DNA of 32,612 nt from a candidate division WWE3 bacterium GW2011_GWB1_41_6 (GTDB taxonomy: Bacteria > Patescibacteriota > WWE3 > UBA101185 > UBA10185), in assembly GCA_000997355.1 (NCBI GenBank), contig LCBS01000013.1:1-32612 (forward strand), given 5' to 3'. Positions 18,851 to 28,463 of this stretch are shown one piece after another. The translations under genes were made by a program, and so were the position numbers. Under the pieces are notes generated by a model. It worked only from the letters and a program-made list of their open reading frames with translations. It did not search any database and was not told the origin of the DNA. Each line of letters begins with the position of its first letter. Position 1 is the stretch's first letter.

Positions 18851-19974
18851 TCTTTTTCAAAAATTCTTTTATACAAAAACGGTATTACTAGGACTCCTGA
18901 ATAATATAAGAGCATCGCCTGACGGCCGATCTGGTACCCAAGATCAGCATCTTTAATCTTTGAAAATAGGTCTGTTACTCTGACAAATATGTCCAAAGGA
19001 ACAAATATTATATTCGCTGCCGGTTCAGCAACCCCTGGCACTACCAAAGATAACAAAATAAATAAGAAACCTAATGTTGTAGATAATGGAACGGTCCAAA
19101 GTACCAAAGCGTTAACAAAAGGACTAATAACGCTAATCCGGCCGAAATTGTATGATATTAATGGCCATACTAATACCTGAGCAGCCACTGTTGTACATAG
19201 GTTTTCAAAAACAATGTTTCTTATATGCCAAAACTTCTTAAATATTTTCTGTACTACATCACCGTAAACTATCAAACTAAAAGTAGCAGCTAAACTTAAC
19301 TGAAAACTTAATGACATAATTAATTTGGGATCAGTTATTAACATGAAATATGACGCAACTATAAGAATTTCTTTTACATCGATAATCCTCCCATAGTACT
19401 TGCCTGCCGAAGCAATAGTTCCCATTATCCACGCACGCACTACAGGTGGTTCGAACCCTGCAAGTCCAGTGTATATTAATGTAATAAATACCGCTAATAA
19501 AAAATTATGTAGTTTATATCTGGTTCCTAACATAGATATAACCATATTGGATACTAATGTTATGTTATAACCAGACACCACTACAACATGAACTGTACCA
19601 GTTCTTATAAGAATGTCATAATACTTCTCATTCCTTTTTATGTCATTCGAGCCCAGAACAAGTCCTAAAAGGAGCTCACTATGAGGACTTGGAAGGAATT
19701 TCTGGACGCTCTTTGTTACGTTATTAACTACCATGGCCCTATATGACATAATCAAATCGGTGTTTTCTTTTGACTCGATTTTACTTGCGTCATAGTATGC
19801 AAAATGTTCTTTTTTACTTTCTTCATGTAACATAATACGACATGAAGAGGTGTACGATAGTGTGTTATTAAAAGCCTTTTGCAGGCTGAGTAAGTTCCAC
19901 AGATTATATCCCAAAGTCCCACACGCCCGTACAGCTAACAATATGATAAAAATAAGAACGCCAGCTGTCCGCAT
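18826..19974 (-). CDS. comEC: ComEC/Rec2 competence membrane domain (DNA uptake channel)
   Basis: LLLGLVLGSNDIKRNEKYYDILIRTGTVHVVVVSGYNITLVSNMV, GLAGFEPPVVRAWIMGTIA, multiple TM helices. Confidence 0.88.
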   Translation of the reverse strand: MRTAGVLIFIILLAVRACGTLGYNLWNLLSLQKAFNNTLSYTSSCRIMLHEESKKEHFAYYDASKIESKENTDLIMSYRAMVVNNVTKSVQKFLPSPHSELLLGLVLGSNDIKRNEKYYDILIRTGTVHVVVVSGYNITLVSNMVISMLGTRYKLHNFLLAVFITLIYTGLAGFEPPVVRAWIMGTIASAGKYYGRIIDVKEILIVASYFMLITDPKLIMSLSFQLSLAATFSLIVYGDVVQKIFKKFWHIRNIVFENLCTTVAAQVLVWPLISYNFGRISVISPFVNALVLWTVPLSTTLGFLFILLSLVVPGVAEPAANIIFVPLDIFVRVTDLFSKIKDADLGYQIGRQAMLLYYSGVLVIPFLYKRIFEKECISDHSR

Positions 19975-19977
19975 TAT

Positions 19978-20745
19978 CTAAAAAGTTATTAAATCCTTAA
20001 TTTTTTCGACAGCACTTTTCGGAAGTTTGATTCTTTCATTCAGGTCGTTTAAGTTAGCTACAGGTCTTTGGTCAATAATCTTCTGGGAATATACTTCCCC
20101 TATTCCCGGAAGATCCATCAGTTCGTTCTTACTAGCTGTATTGATATTAAGTAACTGGGTGTTAGAACTTCCGTTCGAAGTTAATGAGGAGTTACTGTCA
20201 CTAGTATTTACACTAGCCGCATTTTTAGCAGAACTCAGGGCTGCGTTGGTACCGGGGTTGTCCGGTCCTGCGCTACCCAAGCTATAACTTTGTATAACAT
20301 TACTACTACTCTCTTCAACATCCCAATCAAAAGGAATGTAAACCTTATCGGCATCACTGATCACCTTTGACAGGTTCATGTTCATGGACACCCACTTCAC
20401 AGACACGTCATTACTAAACCCGCCGGCTTCGCCAAGCAAATCCACGAACCTACTCCCTGCCGGAAGTTGATATACTCCCGGTGATACCACAGCTCCTGCA
20501 ATATCAGCGTAAATTGTTCCTTCAGTAGACCCACCCGAAGATACGTCAGATTCAATAGTTATATCGGAAGATGTTTTATCTTTTATATTTTCAACATATG
20601 ACAAATTCCCAAGAAAGAAATAAGCCGCTCCTCCCCCCAAAGCAAACGCAAAAAATAAACTTAATGTAATATTATTCCTGATAATGCCTAATATTGTTAT
20701 TAAACGTTCTCTCACATTATCCCCCATACTTGGACAATAACCCAT
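19978..20745 (-). CDS. comEA: ComEA-like DNA receptor (SLBB + helix-hairpin-helix)
   Basis: N-terminal TM; ADIAGAVVSPGVYQLPAGSRFVDLLGEAGGF (SLBB); LLNINTASKNELMDLPGIGEVYSQKIIDQRPVANLNDLNER (HhH). Start may be ATG 20727. Confidence 0.9.
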   Translation of the reverse strand: MGYCPSMGDNVRERLITILGIIRNNITLSLFFAFALGGGAAYFFLGNLSYVENIKDKTSSDITIESDVSSGGSTEGTIYADIAGAVVSPGVYQLPAGSRFVDLLGEAGGFSNDVSVKWVSMNMNLSKVISDADKVYIPFDWDVEESSSNVIQSYSLGSAGPDNPGTNAALSSAKNAASVNTSDSNSSLTSNGSSNTQLLNINTASKNELMDLPGIGEVYSQKIIDQRPVANLNDLNERIKLPKSAVEKIKDLITF

Positions 20746-20803
20746 TGCGTATGGTGAAAAAAGAGTATCTATTCCATTAAGAACAGAGTTTTATTAAATA
20801 TAA

Positions 20804-20885
20804 TTCCCGTACATTTACCGCGTTTCTGTAGAGTGTATCTCCCAATACTGCAATATTGAGTTATTATTTCCCGTACATTTACCGC
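20804..20885. repeat. Two exact 18-bp direct repeats TTCCCGTACATTTACCGC, 64-bp period, upstream of comEA
   Basis: Copies at 20804-20821 and 20868-20885; read directly. Confidence 0.9.
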
Positions 20886-21023
20886 ATTGCGGATTGAGAC
20901 TTGCATAATATTTCATATATTAAAACAATTTTTTAGACAAAGTATTAATAAAAGGAGAAAACACTCTTTACAACGGGAATATTGTTCAGTAGATAAAGTC
21001 AGGCAGTTCTATTTTAAAGAGAG

Positions 21024-21323
21024 TTACTCTTCTTCCAAAGCCCTCATTAATATTTCTTTAAAGGCTGAGTTTTTCTTAAGATCTCTAATAAGATTAACGA
21101 ATCTTGTATCGTTAATCTTGTAGAAGACCTCTCGGCCTTTCTTATCGTTCTTCAGAAAACCTAATCCGGCCAAAACTCTAAGATGATGAGAGGCCAGGTT
21201 CTCTTCAACGTTTAACTTGTCAGCTATCTCGCTGACATTTCTCTGTCCTGCGGACAGGTAATCTATTATTTTGATTCTGTTTTTATCGGAGAAAGCTTTG
21301 GAGAACTTTTCAACGTTAATCAT
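21024..21323 (-). CDS. ArsR-family winged-helix transcriptional regulator
   Basis: FSKAFSDKNRIKIIDYLSAGQRNVSEIADKLNVEENLASHHLRVLAGLGFLKNDKKGREVFYKIND. ATG 21323 follows TATAAT by 6 nt. Confidence 0.88.
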   Translation of the reverse strand: MINVEKFSKAFSDKNRIKIIDYLSAGQRNVSEIADKLNVEENLASHHLRVLAGLGFLKNDKKGREVFYKINDTRFVNLIRDLKKNSAFKEILMRALEEE

Positions 21324-21429
21324 ATTTGGATTATACAACAGGAATAAGTATATTTCAAGTTACCACTTGAAAAACTCACATAAATGATATAATTATTTAA
21401 ATTCCGTTATCTGCCCGCAAGTATTTCAT

Positions 21430-22092
21430 ATGTCTGAACTAATTAGCGTAGAAAAGTTAATCGAATCCTCAAGTGAAAAGGGTGTGGATTTCGGAAAAGG
21501 AGATCCATACAACCGGTTGAGGTATTACACCAAAATGGGGTGGCTGCCTCATATGGTAAGAAAAAAAGAGGATGAGAACAGCGATGTAAAAGGGCACTAC
21601 CCTGCCTGGGCGTTAAAGAGACTACTCCGCATAGAAAAACTAAAGGATCAGGGTTATACGAACGATGAGATTACTAAGCAACTTTCCTCAACTAACATAC
21701 TAGAAAGCATTGTATCCCAACTTTCATCAAACGATGTACGTACCAAAGTAGTGATTTACATATCATTTGTAGTTCTAATTGTGATACTTGCTGCCGAAAT
21801 GGGAATATTGAATATCGGCCGCAGCCAAGGCAATAACACCTCCTCAATCAATAGTGAAGTTAAAGTGCTAATAGATAGCGGTGCATCTTATGTTCCTTAT
21901 AATCAAAGGAAGGTGATGGTAAAGAATGACAATGTGCAAACCGGATCTAAAGTATACGTAGCATTTAATGATAATTACTCACCCGCCGAGAGGTTTTGGG
22001 TTTCCGAGATTATTCCCCAACAGGGTTTTATAGTCGAGCTGGATGCGCCAACCTCACAGGACGCGGATTTCACCTGGTGGGTATCAAACTAA
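21430..22092 (+). CDS. MerR-like HTH protein with a single TM helix and extracytoplasmic C-terminal domain
   Basis: NRLRYYTKMGWLPHMVRK...YPAWALKRLLRIEKLKDQGYTNDEITKQL; TM VVIYISFVVLIVILAAEMGIL; C-terminal KVMVKNDNVQTGSKVYVAFNDNYSPAERFWVSEIIPQQGFIVELDAPTSQDADFTWWVSN. Confidence 0.75.
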   Translation: MSELISVEKLIESSSEKGVDFGKGDPYNRLRYYTKMGWLPHMVRKKEDENSDVKGHYPAWALKRLLRIEKLKDQGYTNDEITKQLSSTNILESIVSQLSSNDVRTKVVIYISFVVLIVILAAEMGILNIGRSQGNNTSSINSEVKVLIDSGASYVPYNQRKVMVKNDNVQTGSKVYVAFNDNYSPAERFWVSEIIPQQGFIVELDAPTSQDADFTWWVSN

Positions 22093-23627
22093 AGCGTGGA
22101 TGTTTTATACTGCAAGGCCTCAGCGATGTGCGGAGGTTCTATATCTCCCGCACCCCCAAGATCAGCTATAGTCCGTGCTACTTTTACGATCTTAAAGTAT
22201 GATCTGGCAGACAAACCATAACTTTCTACCGCCCGGTTCAATAACACTTTAGCTTCTACTGAAAGATTGGCATGCAGACCAACCTGCATGTTCGTCATCT
22301 CCGAGTTCAACACAGTTCCTACCCCATCGAACCGTTTTTCCTGTATTTTATGAGCCGCGTAAATACGGTCAATTACCATTTTAATTTCGCTGTTATTCCC
22401 GTGCGAATCATGTGAACTTAGAACATTCTGGTCGGGAGACTTTAGTTCAAAATCTCTCATCCGGCACACAATATCAATCCTGTCCAAGATAGGACCGGAC
22501 AGCTTCTTGCGGTACCTCTCTACGTCAGGGACTGAACACTTGCATTTGTTCTTATGGTGCCAGAGGTATCCGCATGGGCAGGGGTTACACGCAGCCAGCA
22601 ATAAGAATCTGCATGGGAGCTCAACAGACATACTGCTTCTTGTTATCGTCACTTTTCCCTCTTCCATTGGCTGTCTCAAAGCCTCAATTATGTCCTTATG
22701 GAACTCGGTAAACTCATCCATGAACAGCACACCCCTGTGAGCAAGACTTATTTCTCCGGGCCTTATAGGATTTCCCCCGCCTATGAAACCTGCATATGAC
22801 ACAGTATGATGAGGCGCTCTAAAAGGTCTTGCAGTAATAAGTGAGCCTCCCGGCGGTATCTTACCGGTCACGGAATATATCTTCGTAACTTCGTGAGATT
22901 CCTGTTGGGTTAACGGAGCAAGCATCCCTGAAAACATCCTGGATAACATTGTCTTACCTACACCGGGTGAACCTATCAAAAGTACGTTATGTCCCCCCGC
23001 AGCAGCGATCTCCAGTGCTCTTTTTGCGTATTCCTGGCCGACCACTTCACTATCCTGTGTGCTAACATGCTTGCTTCTTGTATCAATAGCGGCATTTTTA
23101 TAAGGAGCTAGCTGCATTTTTCCTGTTATATGGGAGACAAGTTCCCCCATCGTAGAAAGACCGTATACATTTATTCCGGTAAAGACGGCCGCCTCATTTG
23201 CTGAATTAAGAGGTAGAAAAATACTTCTTAAGCCTATATCTTCCAAATACAACGCTGCTAAGAACGCCCCTTTCGTGTGCCTAAGACTTCCATCAAGTGA
23301 CAATTCTCCAAAGAACATGCTGTCTTCGGGAGGCTTTATACCTTTGGACGCGCATACAATACCCGTTGCGATCGCAAGGTCATAAAATGTTCCCTCCTTC
23401 GGCATACCGGCAGGGGCAAGGTTGACAGTGATCTTTTTTGAAGAAGGGAATTCTATACCGGAGTTTTGAATTGCTGTTTTGATACGCTCCTTACTTTCCG
23501 CGATCGACTTGTTCGGCAACCCCACGATATCAAACGAAGGGAAACCTCTCGAAGCGATGTTCACTTCCACTGTCACTCTCACCACGTCTACACCTAACAC
23601 AGCAATGGAGTTGATCTTAACTAACAT
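22089..23627 (-). CDS. comM: YifB/ComM family Mg-chelatase-like AAA+ ATPase
   Basis: VTVEVNIASRGFPSFDIVGLPNKSIAESKERIKTAIQNSG, LLIGSPGVGKTMLSRMFSGMLAPL, FMDEFTEF, CNPCPCGY. ATG 23627 with SD-like GGAAGG. Confidence 0.94.
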   Translation of the reverse strand: MLVKINSIAVLGVDVVRVTVEVNIASRGFPSFDIVGLPNKSIAESKERIKTAIQNSGIEFPSSKKITVNLAPAGMPKEGTFYDLAIATGIVCASKGIKPPEDSMFFGELSLDGSLRHTKGAFLAALYLEDIGLRSIFLPLNSANEAAVFTGINVYGLSTMGELVSHITGKMQLAPYKNAAIDTRSKHVSTQDSEVVGQEYAKRALEIAAAGGHNVLLIGSPGVGKTMLSRMFSGMLAPLTQQESHEVTKIYSVTGKIPPGGSLITARPFRAPHHTVSYAGFIGGGNPIRPGEISLAHRGVLFMDEFTEFHKDIIEALRQPMEEGKVTITRSSMSVELPCRFLLLAACNPCPCGYLWHHKNKCKCSVPDVERYRKKLSGPILDRIDIVCRMRDFELKSPDQNVLSSHDSHGNNSEIKMVIDRIYAAHKIQEKRFDGVGTVLNSEMTNMQVGLHANLSVEAKVLLNRAVESYGLSARSYFKIVKVARTIADLGGAGDIEPPHIAEALQYKTSTL

Positions 23628-24534
23628 AATACATCCCTTCCCTCTCGCAGATAACACCTGCTAGTGATAAGTTGGTCATTTCAACGCTTAATAACGGGAT
23701 ATCTATTTCCAGTATCTTTGACAACATGCTTATATCTAAAGGCTCTTTTCCAAGAACAGAAATTATTTTTGTACTCAATTTGTTGAGGTTGTTTTCTATC
23801 GTTTCTACAAAATGTTCGCCAATGACCTGACCCTTACCGTGCCCTAATAGCCTCATCAGATCCTCAGCCGAACAAACCATATCCGCACCTTCTTTTATAA
23901 GCTTCAGAGTTCCTGCTGATACCAAAGAGGTAACCGGGCCCGGTACAGCCATTACCCTCCTTCCATACTTCCGCGCAAACCCGGCAGTAATAAGAGAACC
24001 GCTATCCTCTCCGGCTTCAACTACCAGGACGGCTTTGCACAACCCGGCGACTATCCTGTTCCGACGTGGGTAGGTCCAGACACAGGGCGGGAACTCCTCG
24101 TCATACTCCGAAAGCACTAATCCCCCGTTCTGTAAAATATCCATGTATAAGTCTTTTTGACGGGGAGGGTGGATCATTTCTATCCCACAGGGCATAACAG
24201 CAACCGTTTTTCCTCCAAACTCTACACAAGAGGCGTGGGCTGTAGCATCGATCCCATACATAAAACCGGAAACAACCGTGATGCCCCCTGCACACAAAGC
24301 AGATACCAAATTTCGCGTCACAGTCCTGCCATACATTGTCATATTTCTGCTGCCAACCACCGCTACGCAGTTATCAAAAAGACCTGTCACAATGTCACCT
24401 TTGTAAAATAAGACTTTAGGAAAACTGTTAATGCCACGCAGTATTTCCGGATAAAGAGATTCCGGAAAACTATCTCCTGGCTCCATTTTCCTAGTTTTAT
24501 ATTTTACTGTATCAAACAAAGCAGCCTCACTCAT
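23617..24534 (-). CDS. dprA: DNA-processing protein DprA/Smf
   Basis: VAVVGSRNMTMYGRTVTRNLVSAL, VVSGFMYGIDATAHASC, LSEYDEEFPPCVWTYPRRNRIVAGL, SGSLITAGFARKYGR. Confidence 0.94.
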   Translation of the reverse strand: MSEAALFDTVKYKTRKMEPGDSFPESLYPEILRGINSFPKVLFYKGDIVTGLFDNCVAVVGSRNMTMYGRTVTRNLVSALCAGGITVVSGFMYGIDATAHASCVEFGGKTVAVMPCGIEMIHPPRQKDLYMDILQNGGLVLSEYDEEFPPCVWTYPRRNRIVAGLCKAVLVVEAGEDSGSLITAGFARKYGRRVMAVPGPVTSLVSAGTLKLIKEGADMVCSAEDLMRLLGHGKGQVIGEHFVETIENNLNKLSTKIISVLGKEPLDISMLSKILEIDIPLLSVEMTNLSLAGVICEREGMYYVS

Positions 24535-24547
24535 TTAGAGTGAGGCT
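24523..24547 (-). promoter_or_regulatory. Perfect 10-bp stem, 5-nt loop hairpin containing the annotated dprA start codon
   Basis: AGCCTCACTC-(5 nt)-GAGTGAGGCT; start codon at 24534-24532. Confidence 0.8.
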
Positions 24548-24618
24548 AACATTATCCTCTGTTCAGGTTAAGTACGAACTCTCTAGTCCCCCAAGAGATC
24601 TGCAAAACCCATCCCGGC

Positions 24619-26877
24619 TTACCTTCTGGGGGCACTCGGTGTAGTTGTGCTTGTAGAATTCACCGGCAACGACTCAATTCTTTCCTCTTCGCCCGGTTTT
24701 ATCAGGCTTTCCTGAGTCTGTTTCTGGGCATCGCTCTGGCCGTTCACGGGTATCGCGCTGCCTTCAAGCTGTTCTACAGTAGGCTGAGCCTTTGAACCTG
24801 CCTGTACTGCCATGGTTTTAGCTGTTTCAAGATCGGCGCTGGCCTTAGTGTAATCAGCTGTATCTGCGGGAACCATTCTCAGTACAAGTTCGAACTCCCT
24901 TTGTGCGTCCGCATATGCGTTCAGCTTCATCAGAGCATGCCCAAAGTTGTAGTGAGCGTTAGCATAGTCGGGCTTTAACGAAGTAGCCTGCCTAAAGAAA
25001 CTGGCTGCCGACAAGTAATCCTCTTTTGCGTAGTAAAGTCCCCCAAGGTCCAGTCTAAGTCTCGGATTGGAAGGATCCAACTGAATTGCAGAGTTATAAG
25101 CGTTGATTGCCCACTGATCGGCATCCTTCGCTACGCCAACCAAAGCTCTATATACAAACGCCCTGGTCTCCCAGTTGGCGACGTTTGTAGGATTGAGCGT
25201 CTCGGTTGTAACCCTTGAGCTTCTTATAGCCTGAGCGATCAAAGTCTGGATGGTCACTTTTTCCTGGTCGGTTAGGTCCGGCTTTGAAGCAAGCGTGTTC
25301 GCTAACGCCATATTGGTTTGAGCATAGGCATTGTGGTAAGCATCCCTTCTCGGATTGATGTTTATTGCTTTTACCTGCATTTGATATGTCAAAGAACCAT
25401 TGTTTTGAGCTGCCGCGGCTATAGCCTGCCTGATGTAATACTCACCGGAATACATCCTGAACAACTGGAACATGCCAAGAGCTACCAAACCTACAACCGG
25501 GGCAGACACTATATAAGGGAAGATCTCTTTTCTTTCACCAAGGTCATTAAGGATAGACATGGACGAGTCACTGCTGAAAGACGATATACCAAGAGATACA
25601 TCCTCCCCTACTCTTTTTTCCTTGAACACAGATGCAAGGGCAACCGACGTAGCAAGGAAAAGCATAAATAGGAACGCGGTCAGCACGTTCGCATAAGCAA
25701 GAAGGAAATACGCCGACATAACAATAAGACCTGTACCTGCTGCAGCAAGTAGCCCGGAGTTATCCTCCGATTTCTTAGCAAAAGCCACTACCTTAAGTAA
25801 CCTCACGGCGAACAACGCGGTCATCAGGATCCCGATCAAACCCAACGAGCTTAATATGTTAAACGCCTCGCTAAATGGTTTGTCAAACCTTACATTCCAA
25901 TATGTGGTGGCGTTCATAGCCAAACTCTTGTAATTGGGGTAGTTCAGGTAGAACGTTGACGGACCTGAGCCCAGCAACGGGTAATCTCTTAGCACCGAGA
26001 AAGCAACAACCTGTGATTCTTTAGCAGGAAGCGTGATCTCGCGTGGATAGTTCGAATTTACCAATACTTCTCTTGTTGTAGGCATAGCGAAGATCAATAC
26101 GAAAGCGGTAAATATTCCTCCAAGGGCAAGTAAAAGTGTTTTATTGGAACGGATGGTGTCTCCGGGCAGGAAATAGAAAGCTGCTAGAAGTCCAACCGCA
26201 AAAACCGTCCAGATCTGCCAAGTGCCAAGAAGCGCAACTCCAAGCATATTAAGTGCTACTGCCTGAAGAAGGAACATTTTAATTGCCTGAGTGTTCGTGC
26301 GGATCATAAGTATCATGGCCAGCAAAGCACCTACTACAGCGACAAGAGCTGCCGTAGTACTTGATCCTGTTAAGTTAAAATTGACTGATTGAAAGTAAAC
26401 CGCGCTTCCCAGCTTGATCCCGAAGTAGCTAAGCAAGGCAACCAAGGTTGATAATGTAGAACCTGCGATCAATGCATAATAAACCGTTCGAAGACTGCTT
26501 CGAAGATTTGCGGAAACTACATAATAGAAAGCAAGCAATATTGCGAACGAGAAAAGGCTTGGAAACCATCGCCCGTAGCTCCCAAAAATGCTCGAAACTT
26601 TATGCACCGAGAATACGGAACTTAATACAAATGAAACCAGCACCAACACCAATCCTACATCAAGGACTGAGCGGGTCACGTATACTCTTTTATTCTGGAT
26701 CATTGATAAAACCCAAAGTATAAGCAACACCGATGTGGTCACCGCCAGCAAGGCGAACTTGTTAAACTCGAAGAATTCCGATGTAATCGGTAAGAAAAAT
26801 ACCGGCATCAGGAACGCTAAGAGCACGGGAACTAAATTTAAAAGGGTATCTATAAGGTTTAATTTTTTCTCAGTCAT
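24619..26877 (-). CDS. O-antigen ligase/polymerase-like polytopic membrane protein with C-terminal TPR repeats
   Basis: About 10 or more TM segments, VAFSVLRDYPLLGSGPSTFYLNYPNYK, TPR region AINAYNSAIQLDPSNPRLRLDLGGLYYAKEDYLSAASFFRQATSLKPDYANAHYNFGHAL. Start likely ATG 26877. Confidence 0.85.
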   Translation of the reverse strand: MTEKKLNLIDTLLNLVPVLLAFLMPVFFLPITSEFFEFNKFALLAVTTSVLLILWVLSMIQNKRVYVTRSVLDVGLVLVLVSFVLSSVFSVHKVSSIFGSYGRWFPSLFSFAILLAFYYVVSANLRSSLRTVYYALIAGSTLSTLVALLSYFGIKLGSAVYFQSVNFNLTGSSTTAALVAVVGALLAMILMIRTNTQAIKMFLLQAVALNMLGVALLGTWQIWTVFAVGLLAAFYFLPGDTIRSNKTLLLALGGIFTAFVLIFAMPTTREVLVNSNYPREITLPAKESQVVAFSVLRDYPLLGSGPSTFYLNYPNYKSLAMNATTYWNVRFDKPFSEAFNILSSLGLIGILMTALFAVRLLKVVAFAKKSEDNSGLLAAAGTGLIVMSAYFLLAYANVLTAFLFMLFLATSVALASVFKEKRVGEDVSLGISSFSSDSSMSILNDLGERKEIFPYIVSAPVVGLVALGMFQLFRMYSGEYYIRQAIAAAAQNNGSLTYQMQVKAININPRRDAYHNAYAQTNMALANTLASKPDLTDQEKVTIQTLIAQAIRSSRVTTETLNPTNVANWETRAFVYRALVGVAKDADQWAINAYNSAIQLDPSNPRLRLDLGGLYYAKEDYLSAASFFRQATSLKPDYANAHYNFGHALMKLNAYADAQREFELVLRMVPADTADYTKASADLETAKTMAVQAGSKAQPTVEQLEGSAIPVNGQSDAQKQTQESLIKPGEEERIESLPVNSTSTTTPSAPRR

Positions 26878-26956
26878 GTAATAAGGATACCCATACCTTA
26901 ATCTGTAAGTCAAGTATTAATTTCTCGTAACGGGAAACGTTGTGGTTATGGGGTTT

Positions 26957-27190
26957 CTAGTTATTCATTATTATCCAGAGCACAAGAGGGAAGGTCACTA
27001 TGCCAACTAGCAATGAAATTAAAAGTCTGAATATGGGTTTTACCCGGACAAACTTTTTTTTGATTATGAAATAAGTCACAGTAGCAGTGATGACGGAAGA
27101 TGTTAACAAGACTGCCATAAGTACTCTAAAAACCGCCCAAAGTACCGGAGCCATTTGCTCGCCTATTTGACCTAAATCAATATCGCTCAT
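26957..27190 (-). CDS. Small two-TM membrane protein, unknown function
   Basis: Two hydrophobic helices; start preceded by TACACT-6-ATG. Confidence 0.6.
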   Translation of the reverse strand: MSDIDLGQIGEQMAPVLWAVFRVLMAVLLTSSVITATVTYFIIKKKFVRVKPIFRLLISLLVGIVTFPLVLWIIMNN

Positions 27191-27212
27191 GTATTAAGTG
27201 TATCAAAACAAT

Positions 27213-28458
<1,246 letters not shown>

Positions 28459-28463
28459 TTAAT

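Noticed and set aside
20804-20885. Possible mini-CRISPR (two 18-bp repeats, 46-bp spacing)
   Set aside because: Only two copies, repeat too short, no cas genes; better read as regulatory repeats.
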